Below, in pieces: positions 9,306 through 17,649 of a stretch of DNA of 64,000 nucleotides; within the stretch, counting starts at the first letter, position 1, and every line of letters begins with the position of its first letter. Source of the stretch: Acidimicrobiales bacterium (GTDB taxonomy: Bacteria; Actinomycetota; Acidimicrobiia; Acidimicrobiales; Palsa-688); NCBI GenBank assembly GCA_036378675.1, contig DASUWA010000016.1, forward strand, positions 83,817 through 147,816, given 5' to 3'. Position numbers and translations under genes: made by a program. The notes beneath the pieces were generated by a model, which did not search any database, was not told where the DNA came from, and saw only the letters and a list, made by a program, of their open reading frames with translations.

Positions 9306-10175
9306 GTGTTCGGGATGGGGTGGAACGTGGGTCGGATCGCAGGGCTGGTTGCCATCGTTTTGTTCGGAGGTGCAGCATCGGGCTTCTCCCCACCACTAAA
9401 GGCTTTAGACGACGCCACGTCGACCGGCAGTCCATCGATCGCCCAGGCGCCGTCCACGACCACCAGTCAGCCACCTACACCCGCCGACCAGTCCCCCACC
9501 GCGCCCCCACTGTTGACGACGACCACAACTCAGCCGCCCAGCGCTGACCTATCGATCAGCGTGTCCCAGCCCGAGGACGACTTGTACACCTTCGTTGTCA
9601 ATAACTCGGGATCTTCGACAGCAGCCGCTCCGGTGAAGTTGTCGATTCAATTCCAACCGAGCGAGTCGTTCTTCGCCGGCTCCGGAGACGGCTGGTCGTG
9701 CGACAGTTCGAGCGGCAGTCAGGCCACTTGTACCCACCCGGCGCTGGCCACCCAAACGTCGTCCCAGGTCAATATCGCAGTGACCCGGGGCGAGAAGTGC
9801 TCCCCGTACATTGTCATTGCCACGGTCTCGAGTCCCACCCCTGACCCGACTTCACAGGACAATCAGGCGAGCACCAACCCGTGCGCGCAGGGCCCTGGAG
9901 TTACTCCGGTCAGTCCCAACGCCCTCAAGACGCCGACCGGCGGGCCAGCCAGCTCCGTGCCGCCTTCGCCGACGACTGCCACCGCGCCCGCGCATATCGA
10001 TGCGCAGACGTTGGCGACACGCTCTTCGGCAGCGACGACTCGCTCGTTGGCGGCGACCGGATCCGACAACCGAGCTCTCCTCGTCGGTCTCGGCCTCATC
10101 ATCGTCGGCATCTCCGCAGTCGGATTCTCAAACTGCTTCCCACTCAGGCGAACACAAAGGACAGCCGGGCGCTGA
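9306..10175 (+). CDS. cell-wall-anchored surface protein with LAxTG sorting signal
   Basis: 289 aa from the GTG at 9306 (ATG at 9315 is equally possible; the frame stays open further upstream). Residues about 9-28 form a signal peptide (RIAGLVAIVLFGGAASG). A Pro/Thr/Ser-rich stalk follows, then a beta domain resembling DUF11/CARDB modules (ADLSISVSQPEDDLYTFVVN onward), a second Pro/Ser/Thr linker, and LAATG at residues 248-252. A hydrophobic stretch (ALLVGLGLIIVGISAVGF) and a basic tail (LRRTQR) follow. LAxTG plus span plus basic tail is the class E sortase signal of high-GC Gram-positives. It probably displays a binding domain on the wall. The gene ends 31 bases before the kinase start. Confidence 0.7.
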   Translation: MFGMGWNVGRIAGLVAIVLFGGAASGFSPPLKALDDATSTGSPSIAQAPSTTTSQPPTPADQSPTAPPLLTTTTTQPPSADLSISVSQPEDDLYTFVVNNSGSSTAAAPVKLSIQFQPSESFFAGSGDGWSCDSSSGSQATCTHPALATQTSSQVNIAVTRGEKCSPYIVIATVSSPTPDPTSQDNQASTNPCAQGPGVTPVSPNALKTPTGGPASSVPPSPTTATAPAHIDAQTLATRSSAATTRSLAATGSDNRALLVGLGLIIVGISAVGFSNCFPLRRTQRTAGR

Positions 10176-10206
10176 CACCGGGAAGAAGTTGACCAGGTTT
10201 GCACAG

Positions 10207-12036
10207 GTGAACTCCGACTACGAACTCCTGGTCGAAGCCTTGCCCGCGTACGACGTGGGTGGCGAGCTTGGGCGCGGGGCTTGGGGGAGAGTCTTCGCCG
10301 GCCGGCACCGCCATCTTGATCGGAACGTCGCAATCAAGCAGTTGCCGCCGGCGTTCGGTGCCGACCCCACCATTCGGGCTCGCTTTCTGGCCGAGGCGCG
10401 CCTGCTCGCCTCGCTCGATCACCCGCACATCGTCCCGATCTACGACTACGTCGAGTTCAGAGGCCTCTGCGTCCTCGTCATGGAACGTCTGAGCCTGGGC
10501 ACCGTCGTGCAGCGGGCCCAGATGAACGGCTTCACCCAGCCGGCGTCAGTGGCCATTGGCCTCGCAACCGCAGCGGGCCTGCACCACGCCCATCAGCGCG
10601 GCGTCCTGCACCGAGACGTCAAACCCCAGAACCTCATGTTCTCTAGCACGAGTACCGTCAAGGTCACCGACTTCGGTATTGCCAAGGTCATCGGCGGTGC
10701 CAACACCGTAGCGACACGGGCCGGCTACGTCATGGGTACCCCTGCGTACATCGCGCCGGAACAGGCCCAAGCGAAGCAGTTAACGCCGGCCACCGACGTC
10801 TACGCAGCCGCCACGGTGGTCTACGAGCTCCTCTCCGGTCGGCTGCCCTACTCCGACGAAGGTGACGCTGTAACCATGCTCTACCGCCACGTCCACGAGG
10901 ATCCTGAGCCCCTCGGCGCCGCGAACCCCGATGTCCCCGGGCAGCTAGCCGGGGCGGTCGATCGGGCACTGGTCCGGGATCCCCGTGATCGCTATGCATC
11001 GGCCGAGGAATTCGGTATAGCGATAGCCCGTGCGGCGTCCTCGTCGTGGGGCCCCAGTTGGCTGGACACCAGCGGTATCACGGTTGTGGTAGCGCGATCA
11101 ATGCTCGCCGAAGTGGCCGGCTCGAGCCCGGCCGAAGCAGCACCAGAAACGCGCCGAAAGCTAGGGGCGATAACGGTACTCAACCGTCGACCCGCACGTC
11201 GCGAATCACGGCAGCCGGTCGACGTCGCCCTCACCGATCTTGTACCCGCCGGCGAGCTGATCGCCGACCGCGCCCGGCCGGGACGACGCATCTCAAGGTG
11301 GCAGGTCATTGGCGCGGTCACAACAGTGGCGATTGGAGCGCTCGTGGTCGCGCTAGTCGTCGTTGGTCGAACGGACCGTCCTTCCAGGACAGCCCAAACT
11401 CACACGGCGTCGATCATCTTTTCGGACAATTTCACGGACCGCAACAGCGGGTGGGGAACGCTCAACAGTCCGGCCGAGGTCACCCAGTACACGACCGATC
11501 ATCACTACCGGATTGACGCGAGGGTTCCCGAGCAGGTGGTTTATGTCGACAGCGAATTCTCCGGCGGCGCTGTCCGGCCGCAGCTAACTGACATTGGCGA
11601 CGCCTCAGTCGAGGTGGGCGCGCGCCAGGTATCGGGGGGGCAGGGGGTGTTCGGATTGCTCTGCCGCGGCCGAGGTCTGGGACAGCCGTACTACTTCGGC
11701 GCTGCGGGCACCGACGGCTTCTGGGGGTTGTACAAGTACACGTACGACACGCAGGGGACGGGCGACGCCACGACGCTCAACAAGGGGGACATCCCATCTC
11801 TGGCGACGCCGCCAGGCGCAACGCCCCGTCTCGATCGACTCCGGCTCGATTGCGCCGGGCGAGCCGGCGCCACCGTCACGCTGCGGCTCTACGAGAACGG
11901 CGTGCTCGTCGGGGAGGCCCAGGACCCGAATGGCCTGCCGACGGGCCGCGTCGGGATGCTTGTCGATTCCGAATCATCAGGAGACCTCGCCGTGGATTTC
12001 GACTCGTTCACCGTCCGCCGGCTGGTCAGTGGGTGA
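10207..12036 (+). CDS. membrane-anchored Ser/Thr protein kinase with extracellular domain
   Basis: 609 aa from the GTG at 10207 (TTG at 10189 is an alternative). The Hanks-type kinase domain is complete: Gly loop GELGRGAWGRVF at 19-30, Lys44 in VAIK, catalytic Asp137 in HRDVKPQN, DFG at 155-157 and APE at 183-185, so it should be active. A basic Pro/Arg-rich juxtamembrane region leads to one membrane span at about 364-387 (WQVIGAVTTVAIGALVVALV). The outside part (IIFSDNFTDRNSGWG to the end) looks like a jelly-roll/concanavalin-like binding domain, not PASTA. The ligand is presumably a wall or sugar component. The neighbouring FHA protein is a natural phosphothreonine-binding partner. Confidence 0.9.
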   Translation: MNSDYELLVEALPAYDVGGELGRGAWGRVFAGRHRHLDRNVAIKQLPPAFGADPTIRARFLAEARLLASLDHPHIVPIYDYVEFRGLCVLVMERLSLGTVVQRAQMNGFTQPASVAIGLATAAGLHHAHQRGVLHRDVKPQNLMFSSTSTVKVTDFGIAKVIGGANTVATRAGYVMGTPAYIAPEQAQAKQLTPATDVYAAATVVYELLSGRLPYSDEGDAVTMLYRHVHEDPEPLGAANPDVPGQLAGAVDRALVRDPRDRYASAEEFGIAIARAASSSWGPSWLDTSGITVVVARSMLAEVAGSSPAEAAPETRRKLGAITVLNRRPARRESRQPVDVALTDLVPAGELIADRARPGRRISRWQVIGAVTTVAIGALVVALVVVGRTDRPSRTAQTHTASIIFSDNFTDRNSGWGTLNSPAEVTQYTTDHHYRIDARVPEQVVYVDSEFSGGAVRPQLTDIGDASVEVGARQVSGGQGVFGLLCRGRGLGQPYYFGAAGTDGFWGLYKYTYDTQGTGDATTLNKGDIPSLATPPGATPRLDRLRLDCAGRAGATVTLRLYENGVLVGEAQDPNGLPTGRVGMLVDSESSGDLAVDFDSFTVRRLVSG

Positions 12037-12052
12037 CCATGACGTACGAGAA

Positions 12053-12691
12053 TCACCGGTTCGTCTGAACATCGTGGGCGGTAACGGCGCGCATCCGGAG
12101 GGCCTCCTGGGCCAGCCGGACCCGTCGCGACCCGGCGGAGGTGTCGATCCCGAATTTGTCGTAGAGGTTGAGGAGGTGCGATTTGACCGCCGCCTCACTG
12201 ACGACGAGCTCTTGGGCAATCTCGCGAACGCTGGCAGGCTGAGCAAACTCAGCACCGCTCAACAGCGAACGGCATAGCGCGATCAGAACGTCGCGTTCAC
12301 GTCCCGTCAGGTTCGGTGGACGCTCCGGGGCCAGCGTCTCCCGTCCGCTGAGTGGCGAATCGCCCCGCAGAACCAAACGCGACGAGCCAACCAAGATCTC
12401 GTCACCGGGCTGCACCGCCCGTTCTCCGGCTATGCGCTGACCGTTGATAAAAGTCCCGTTAGCGGACCCGAGGTCACGCACGCACCAGCCGCTCGCGTAA
12501 CGAACTATCGCTGCATGGACCCGAGACACTGTGCTGTCGGAGCTGAGCACCACGTCGTTCGAGTTGGCCCGCCCTACTACAACCGGACGATCGCCATCGA
12601 GCGGCAGGAGCTCGGCTCGATGGGCGACCCACACCTCAAGGTACGCACCCAATCCCCTCTCACCTCCGAGAGGAGCATATTTGCCGAGCAC
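12053..12691 (-). CDS. FHA domain - helix-turn-helix transcriptional regulator
   Basis: 212 aa. Residues about 35-108 are a forkhead-associated domain with VVVGR, SNDVVL, STVSRVHA and the LGSANGTFING loop that binds phosphothreonine peptides. Residues about 127-205 form a winged or LuxR-like HTH (LTGRERDVLIALCR ... SVREIAQELVVSEAAVKSHLLNL, given here in parts), of the FHA-coupled type in which phosphorylation controls gene expression. It converges on the Ser/Thr kinase gene, whose stop is 16 bases away. That fits kinase and reader working together. Start is the first Met, ATG at 12691. Confidence 0.85.
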   Translation of the reverse strand: MLGKYAPLGGERGLGAYLEVWVAHRAELLPLDGDRPVVVGRANSNDVVLSSDSTVSRVHAAIVRYASGWCVRDLGSANGTFINGQRIAGERAVQPGDEILVGSSRLVLRGDSPLSGRETLAPERPPNLTGRERDVLIALCRSLLSGAEFAQPASVREIAQELVVSEAAVKSHLLNLYDKFGIDTSAGSRRVRLAQEALRMRAVTAHDVQTNR

Positions 12692-12864
12692 CGTCGAGTG
12701 CGCTGTGTCTACGTCGACGGGTGACGAAATGGCGGGGAAATCCCCACCTCGAGGGTGGCCAATCTCCGCTACCAGAGAGATTCCGGCTGAGCCCGCCCGA
12801 GCGGATCATAAGACGAGTCCGACGATCGTCGGAACCAAGAAATCCAAACGAAAGGATCAGTCCA

Positions 12865-13836
12865 GTGAACTTCAAGAAGATCAATCGCGCTCTCGCCGGC
12901 GGCTTGGTCACCCTCGCAGGGTTCGGAACCCTGTTCGCTGCGGAGGCCGGTGCCGCTCATGCGGCCGTGCCTTATCCCGTTTACAGGTACGTCGGGCCTA
13001 CGATCAACGTCGATCAGAGCCCCGGCAGCGTGCCCTACGAGCAGGCCAGGATCTCCGGCTCCAACTTCACACCCAACAACCCGATCTGGTTTGGTGTCAA
13101 AGACACGGTAACCGGAACCTGGTACGGCGGCTGGACGAGCTCTGACAGCAACGGGTCGTTCGTCGCCACTACCACCAACGTGCCCCCGAGCAGCCGATGC
13201 CATCAGATGGTCGCTCACGCCGACATCGGCCAGGGCTATACGACGGGCGCGGCGCGAGATGTCACCTTCACCGACATCTGCCCCAACGTCGCCGTCAACC
13301 CCAATCCCTCGGCGCAGTCGAGTCCGATCGGCTTTGGCCAGGTCGAGCTGAGCGGCACGGGATACACGCCCGGTGGCTGGGTGTGGTGGGGCGTTCAGGA
13401 CACGACCAACGGTACCTGGTACGACAGCGCTTGGACTACCGCTACCAGCGTCGGTTACTTCCAGATCGTCACCTCGAAGCTCCCAGCAACGAGCTGCGGG
13501 CATCAGATGACGGCAGACGCCGCCGACTGGAGCACTAACTTCACCAACGGCCTCAACACTCCTAAGGACCAGTACTTCACGCTGTCGTGCGCTCCGACTC
13601 TCTCCGTCGACAACAGCGGAGTCGTGACCGGGACGCACTACACAACCAACGGTGGCGTCGAGATCTTTTTGACGGGCTTGGACGGCCAGTCGCCGTCTGG
13701 TCCGTACTACACGGCGTCGCCCGATGGGACGATTTCCTACCACCTCGGCTTCTACCCGGAGTGCGAAACCGTCCAGGCCAAAGATCTGGTCACCGGCAGG
13801 ATGTCGCAGGTGTACACCGCAGCTTGCATTCCGTAA
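12865..13836 (+). CDS. secreted protein with tandem beta-sandwich repeats
   Basis: 323 aa from the GTG at 12865, with AAAGGA at 12851-12856 at proper spacing; the longer open frame upstream has no ribosome site. A Sec signal peptide (MNFKKINRALAGGLVTLAGF, cleavage near AHA-A) precedes two homologous units of about 95 residues. Both contain a strand followed by G-x-x-(Y/F)TP-x-x-x-(I/V)W-(F/W)GV-(K/Q)DT-x-(T/N)GTWY, and both have a Cys pair (CHQMVAHADIG / CGHQMTADAADW). A third shorter unit starts at SVDNSGVVTGTHYT. Looks like an extracellular adhesin or matrix protein. No anchor seen. No family recognised. Confidence 0.75.
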   Translation: MNFKKINRALAGGLVTLAGFGTLFAAEAGAAHAAVPYPVYRYVGPTINVDQSPGSVPYEQARISGSNFTPNNPIWFGVKDTVTGTWYGGWTSSDSNGSFVATTTNVPPSSRCHQMVAHADIGQGYTTGAARDVTFTDICPNVAVNPNPSAQSSPIGFGQVELSGTGYTPGGWVWWGVQDTTNGTWYDSAWTTATSVGYFQIVTSKLPATSCGHQMTADAADWSTNFTNGLNTPKDQYFTLSCAPTLSVDNSGVVTGTHYTTNGGVEIFLTGLDGQSPSGPYYTASPDGTISYHLGFYPECETVQAKDLVTGRMSQVYTAACIP

Positions 13837-13866
13837 CCGACGGCGAAGTTGAATCAAACAAACGGG

Positions 13867-13894
13867 GACCGGACCACAACGTGGTGGTCCGGTC
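13867..13894 (+). terminator. 11-bp hairpin after the secreted-protein gene
   Basis: GACCGGACCAC (13867-13877) pairs perfectly with GTGGTCCGGTC (13884-13894) 30 bases after the stop. No T-run follows. Likely a bidirectional or rho-assisted terminator. Confidence 0.55.
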
Positions 13895-14627
13895 TCTCGC
13901 GTCCCGATTGACATCTGACCGCGATCTTGGGAACCGCCGCGCGACAGGCGTCGCTACACAACTACGCTTGGGGAAGTCGGACTCTCCCGAAGTCGGTGAC
14001 AGCTGGAAATACTCAATCCAAGAAATCGGCCTTGAAGAGCACTCATGACGACTTGTGTCTCCGTTCCTGGCGTCATGCTGCCCTTTCTCGCCCTCCAACA
14101 GGCAGTATTTGATCAAGTTGTGATCACGAAGACCGCTCCTCCGTCGCTGGCGGACCGAATTTCGACCTGGGCTGCTCCTTCGTCATTCGCCCCAGACGTT
14201 CTCCGTCCAAAGCTTCTCGAGTTCATCGGGGTCCGGTGATTCCGAGGACTCGAACGTCACGTAACCCTTAGTCCTCAGACCTGAATCTGAAAGGGTTTCT
14301 CGTTTTCTGGAGCCCTTTGAAATGACTTGACAGGGCTTCAGCGAGTTGGCGGATGGTCGTGGGCACCTGCAACAGCGTGGTCTTCCCATTCCAGTCCGCA
14401 ACTCGGCCCACCGGTCATGGATCTAGGCACCGCGGAGCAAGTTGGAGACCTCATAGCCAAAGGCTTCGCCGGAAATGTCTTTCTTGTCACCGACGATTGC
14501 CGGAAGTGCTACGGGGAACTCACATCGCGGGGCTACCCCCCGGGGAACAGCATTCGACTCACCGAAGTACGACAACTCGCTTAGGCGACCAGGCCCCTAG
14601 TCGACGCGTCTTACTTCCTTACAACTC
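13895..14627. other. 733-base stretch with no supported gene
   Basis: Short overlapping frames exist on both strands (14045-14239 +, 14183-14401 -, 14327-14584 +) but none has a ribosome site plus recognisable protein character. The base composition is slightly lower in GC than the flanks. It may be decayed sequence bordering the toxin/antitoxin pair. Confidence 0.4.
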
Positions 14628-15122
14628 TCACCACAGTTTCGCTTGAGCCCATCGGTCACCGACCTGCCACTCGCTGGCCCAGTGCTCGATGTACGCCTCA
14701 TCGAGGTCGTGGCCAGCCATGAGAATGGAAGCGATGTCGGCACGGTCACGGGCACGCCACGCGAGCAGCTTGAAAACGATCACATCTTCTGCAGTTATGG
14801 TGCCGTCGATAGCTCGGTCGAGCGCCGATCGCTGGAACTCCGTCTGGGCCGCCATGATGTCAACCCGAACTCCCTTCCCCCTTACGAGAACAAGGTATGG
14901 TTCCGAATCACGTGGCTCGGCCATGGCCTTAACCTCATAGCCGTCGGCCTCGAGCCGGCCGGGTATGTCCCCCATCTCGCGAATCAGAAAGTCGACATCG
15001 GTAGTTTCGCGGGGCCGGCTCCGATATCGGAGAGCCGCCAGCGCACCGATCAGGGCGACCTCCCCGCCAAGGGACCTCAGGTAGTCAGCGAACTCGGCGG
15101 AGTAGTCCGAGGGCTCGCGCAC
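14628..15122 (-). CDS. nucleotidyltransferase-fold protein (AbiEii/MNT-like), putative toxin
   Basis: 164 aa starting at the GTG at 15122. The nucleotidyltransferase signature is seen as ALIGALAALRYRSRPRETTDVDFLI in parts: ALIGALAALRY (normally GG instead of GA), then RETTDVDFL with the DxD metal pair at TDVDF, and a later acidic VRVDIMAAQ strand. Such short proteins resemble AbiEii or DUF6036 toxins, or MNT-type nucleotidyltransferases that modify tRNA or proteins. The start overlaps the upstream gene by 38 bases, as in a coupled toxin/antitoxin operon. The GA in place of GG is a mild deviation. Target unknown. Confidence 0.7.
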   Translation of the reverse strand: MREPSDYSAEFADYLRSLGGEVALIGALAALRYRSRPRETTDVDFLIREMGDIPGRLEADGYEVKAMAEPRDSEPYLVLVRGKGVRVDIMAAQTEFQRSALDRAIDGTITAEDVIVFKLLAWRARDRADIASILMAGHDLDEAYIEHWASEWQVGDRWAQAKLW

Positions 15123-15318
15123 GTTCGTAAAACTCCGGCTCCGTTTCCTCCTCCCACCATTCCTTCAATGGAGGGATCCCGTGATCAACCCGCCACTGGT
15201 TGGCCGCGCCTTCTACCGACTCGCGCCACTCGGGCGTCCCCTCGTCGTTATTCTCAATGCGGCGTAGCCCGGCCACCTGGCGCTGCCATCTCTGGCGGTC
15301 CTCGACCGAAACGGTCAT
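15085..15318 (-). CDS. small partner protein of the nucleotidyltransferase, putative antitoxin
   Basis: 77 aa from the ATG at 15318 (longer start at 15372 is less protein-like). The product is acidic and helical (DRQRWQRQVAGLRRIENNDEG, EWWEEETEPEFYERARALGLL), with no HTH. It overlaps the nucleotidyltransferase start by 38 bases. Its position and size are those of an antitoxin or accessory subunit, but this is inference from context. Confidence 0.55.
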   Translation of the reverse strand: MTVSVEDRQRWQRQVAGLRRIENNDEGTPEWRESVEGAANQWRVDHGIPPLKEWWEEETEPEFYERARALGLLRRVR

Positions 15319-15568
15319 GATTCCAAGATTACGGGACGTGGTCACTCCCCCACGCGAACCCGAGACATCCAAGTCCCTAATCGATGCATCAAGGGCGCAA
15401 GTTCCGGTGAGCAGATTTGTGGTCGGGGTTTCTGCGCCAAACCTACGGCCTGCGGCTCACTTACAGTTCTAGGACCTAGGAGACACAGCCCTCAATCCGG
15501 GCCTGCGGCCATGCGCGGTCTGCTCCTCGCTCGACTGGCATTCTCACCGATTCAGCCATCGAAATCAG

Positions 15569-15607
15569 ATTATAGCACTTCAGCTATAATCGCATTTCTG
15601 CTATACT
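15569..15607 (+). promoter_or_regulatory. promoter with palindromic operator for the XRE-nucleotidyltransferase pair
   Basis: ATTATAGC (15569-15576) and GCTATAAT (15583-15590) form a perfect inverted repeat with a 6-base spacer, in otherwise GC-rich DNA. A third half-like GCTATACT lies at 15600-15607. The second arm contains TATAAT and the third contains TATACT, so either can be a -10 box. The XRE protein encoded directly downstream is the obvious ligand, giving autoregulation. Confidence 0.6.
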
Positions 15608-15626
15608 TACAGCCGAGGTGTCGTGC

Positions 15627-15950
15627 GTGCTTGCTAGTCAGTTGATTCGTGAGGCGCGCCGTCGTGGCGGCCTGTCTCAGGCCGAGATGGCCCGTCGCCT
15701 AGCCACTACCCAGTCCGTTATCGCCCGACTCGAGGCGGGGAAGACGGAGCCAAGTCTTGAACGGGTTCGTGAAATTGTCGAGGCAGCGGGACTAACTCTT
15801 CGGTTCGAACTCGTGAACGCAGACGTCAACTCAGCTGATTGGGCTGCGATAGCCCGCAACCTGACACTTGGCCCAGAGGAGCGCTGGGATAAGGCTGTCG
15901 CTTCTGCTCGGTTCGTCCAAGCGGGCAGGCGGGCGCCGTCCCGGCGATGA
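15627..15950 (+). CDS. XRE-family HTH antitoxin/autoregulator
   Basis: 107 aa from the GTG at 15627, with GAGG eight bases upstream (GTG at 15618 adds three residues). Residues 4-55 are a textbook XRE helix-turn-helix: LIREARRRGGLSQAEMARRL, TTQSVIARLEAGKTEPS. The C-terminal half is helical and may bind the toxin. It overlaps the following nucleotidyltransferase by 4 bases (ATGA). A palindromic operator lies at its promoter. The pair matches XRE/nucleotidyltransferase toxin-antitoxin organisation (AbiE-like, type IV or MNT). Confidence 0.8.
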   Translation: MLASQLIREARRRGGLSQAEMARRLATTQSVIARLEAGKTEPSLERVREIVEAAGLTLRFELVNADVNSADWAAIARNLTLGPEERWDKAVASARFVQAGRRAPSRR

Positions 15951-16435
15951 CTTTCGATCCAACCGAGATCATCCGTGTCCTGGATTCCCACGGCGTACGT
16001 TACGTGCTGATAGGGGGCATGGCAGCCGCGCTGCATGGAGCGGACTACGTCACAAGCGACTTAGACATCACACCCGCTCAGGAGATCGAGAACCTTGAGC
16101 GGCTATCTGCCGCTCTCACCGACCTTGAGGCGCGAATCCGCGTCGACGAACATCCCGAAGGTTTGCCATTCGCCCACGATGGACAGACCCTCGCCGCCGC
16201 AGGGGTCTTGAATCTCGTGACGCGCGCTGGCGACCTCGACATCTCCTTCGTTCCGTCGGGAACGTCTGGCTACACAGACCTACGTCGGGATGCTGTCAAC
16301 GTCACGATCCACGGAACCACGCTGGCGGTTGCAAGTCTCGCCGACGTCGTCCGCTCGAAAGAAGCCGCAGGCCGCAGCAAGGACCGAGCTGCCCTCCCGA
16401 TGCTCCGGAAGCTCCTGGAACAACTCGGTCGCTGA
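15947..16435 (+). CDS. nucleotidyltransferase-fold toxin (AbiEii-like)
   Basis: 162 aa. The N-terminus has the nucleotidyltransferase signature: YVLIGGMAAALHGADYVTSD as IGGMAAALHG and TSDLDI, with the canonical GG and DxD, and a third carboxylate at GDLDISFV near residue 93. The end SLADVVRSKEAAGRSKDRAAL is the usual Lys/Arg helix of this group (R-SK-A-GR-KD). Start at 15947 is fixed by the ATGA overlap with the XRE antitoxin. It probably transfers a nucleotide to RNA or protein and blocks growth when free. It is divergent from a second nucleotidyltransferase pair at 14.6-15.3 kb. Confidence 0.8.
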   Translation: MTFDPTEIIRVLDSHGVRYVLIGGMAAALHGADYVTSDLDITPAQEIENLERLSAALTDLEARIRVDEHPEGLPFAHDGQTLAAAGVLNLVTRAGDLDISFVPSGTSGYTDLRRDAVNVTIHGTTLAVASLADVVRSKEAAGRSKDRAALPMLRKLLEQLGR

Positions 16436-16604
16436 CGGGTCCCCCACGTTGCGATAACTCGTGTCGGAGGGGGACTTGTCCGTTATCGACAGGCGAGACC
16501 GTGTTCCAACTGGGGTGATCCTCGCTCCGCTACCCACCACCGCGCTGCTGTTTGACGTGACTGGCTCGACCGCGGCCCGCGGCCTTCGGAGCCCGAACTG
16601 GGCC

Positions 16605-16727
16605 TGACCCGGTTTGACGGACATCCACTAAGTGGGGCGTGGCCCCGGAAAGGATGTCCAAAATGGAGACGGTGGAACGGAAGAGTCCTCGCCCCCGACG
16701 GTCCTTCACTGACGAGTGTCGACGGCA
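16605..16727 (+). mobile_element. IS3-family left end and orfA start, truncated
   Basis: From 16605 the sequence TGACCCGGTTTGACGGACAT looks like an IS3-group terminal repeat. The ATG at 16663 (or 16654) opens METVERKSPRPRRSFTDE, which matches the OrfA transposase N-terminus (RPRRSFTPEFK...). Homology stops at about 16720, where IS21-type end sequence begins. It is a fragment, not functional. Confidence 0.5.
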
Positions 16728-17110
16728 CGTGAAAACTGACCCCCTATCGGATTCGAAGACTGACCCCCTGGTGGGTCCACCAACTAGATGGTTTGGACTT
16801 CGAGCCTGGCGTCATGGTCGAAGCCGGGGGTCAGGACTGGTGATTGCTGTGGGGGATTGGGCTGAGATCCGCCGACTGCATCGGGCGGAAGGCATGGGTA
16901 TCAAGGCGATCTGTCGCCATTTGGGTTTGGCGAGGAACACGGTGCGCGAGGCGCTGCGCTCGGACGCCCCGCCGCATACTGCGTCAGGTGCTCGCCTCGC
17001 CTGCGGAGACACTCCCGATTCGTCCAGGAGAAATGACCGCACCAACGGACCTTCTGGACCCCTGACTACCTCAGGCTCGCGGCCGAACCCAGCGGGCGGA
17101 AGGTACCCAC
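16717..17110 (+). mobile_element. IS21-family remnant: left end repeats and IstA N-terminus
   Basis: Two direct repeats GAAAACTGACCCCCT (16731-16745) and GAAGACTGACCCCCT (16755-16769) are the multiple end repeats typical of IS21-like elements. From the GTG at 16840 or 16849 the frame reads GDWAEIRRLHRAEGMGIKAI, then CRHLGLARNTVREALRSDAPP: the HTH start of IstA. After about 16985 the frame continues as non-homologous sequence, so about 90% of istA and most of istB are gone. An ATG at 17032 (MTAPTDLLDP, stop) could be a vestige of a following gene. The element seems to have landed in the IS3 fragment. Confidence 0.55.
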
Positions 17111-17121
17111 GGTGGATTACG

Positions 17122-17154
17122 GACTAAACCTTCTGGTGGTGTGGCGACTTAATC
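17122..17154 (+). promoter_or_regulatory. putative ECF autoregulatory promoter, copy 1
   Basis: TAAACCTT at 17125-17132 (-35) and CTTAATC at 17148-17154 (-10) lie upstream of the sigma gene. The whole block from GACTAAACCT to the GTG has the same length and the same boxes as the one before the paralogous sigma gene (38415-38465), while the spacers differ. The AAACC core is of the kind used by ECF sigma factors, so each factor may read its own or both promoters. Confidence 0.6.
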
Positions 17155-17169
17155 CTGAGTAGGTGCGCC

Positions 17170-17649
17170 GTGTCGGATTTCGAGGCTTTCTTCGCCCAGG
17201 AGTATCAGTCAGTGACCCGGGCGTTGGCGCTCGCGTTCGGTGACCGCCGGACGGCGGAGAACGCATCCCAAGAGGGGTTCAGTCGAGCATTAGCGCGATG
17301 GGGTCTCGTTCAGACGATGGAGCACCCCGCAGCCTGGGTCTACGTCGCTGCGCTCCGCTACGAACGCCGCCGAGCGTTCAGGGATCGGATACCGCTTCTC
17401 AGCGCTGCTCGACGCGAGCGGGACGAAGCCGAAGAAATCACTAACCGAATACTGGTCCTGACCCTCTTGAACCTTCTGACCCCTCGGCAGAGAAGGGCGG
17501 TCGTCTTGCGCTATCTCGCTGACCTATCGCTCGAGGACGTGGCAAAAGCTCTCGGCTGCAAGGTCGGAACGGTCAAAGCCACCTTGCACCAGTCGCTAGG
17601 CGTACTCGGCCAAGCAATCGGGAGGAGCCGGAGCGATGCAAACCTCTGA
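17170..17649 (+). CDS. ECF RNA polymerase sigma factor (SigE-like), copy 1
   Basis: 159 aa. Sigma region 2 spans about 5-75 (FEAFFAQEYQSVTRALALAF, GDRRTAENASQEGFSRALARW), and region 4 spans about 100-155 (LLTPRQRRAVVLRYLADLSLEDVAKALGC, given in parts: LTPRQRRAVVLRYLADLS and EDVAKALGCKVGTVKATLHQSL). Start is the GTG at 17170. The gene overlaps the next by 14 bases, exactly as in the paralogous pair at 38.5 kb. The partner is a membrane PASTA protein in the position normally used by an anti-sigma factor. Likely cell-envelope stress control. Confidence 0.88.
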   Translation: MSDFEAFFAQEYQSVTRALALAFGDRRTAENASQEGFSRALARWGLVQTMEHPAAWVYVAALRYERRRAFRDRIPLLSAARRERDEAEEITNRILVLTLLNLLTPRQRRAVVLRYLADLSLEDVAKALGCKVGTVKATLHQSLGVLGQAIGRSRSDANL

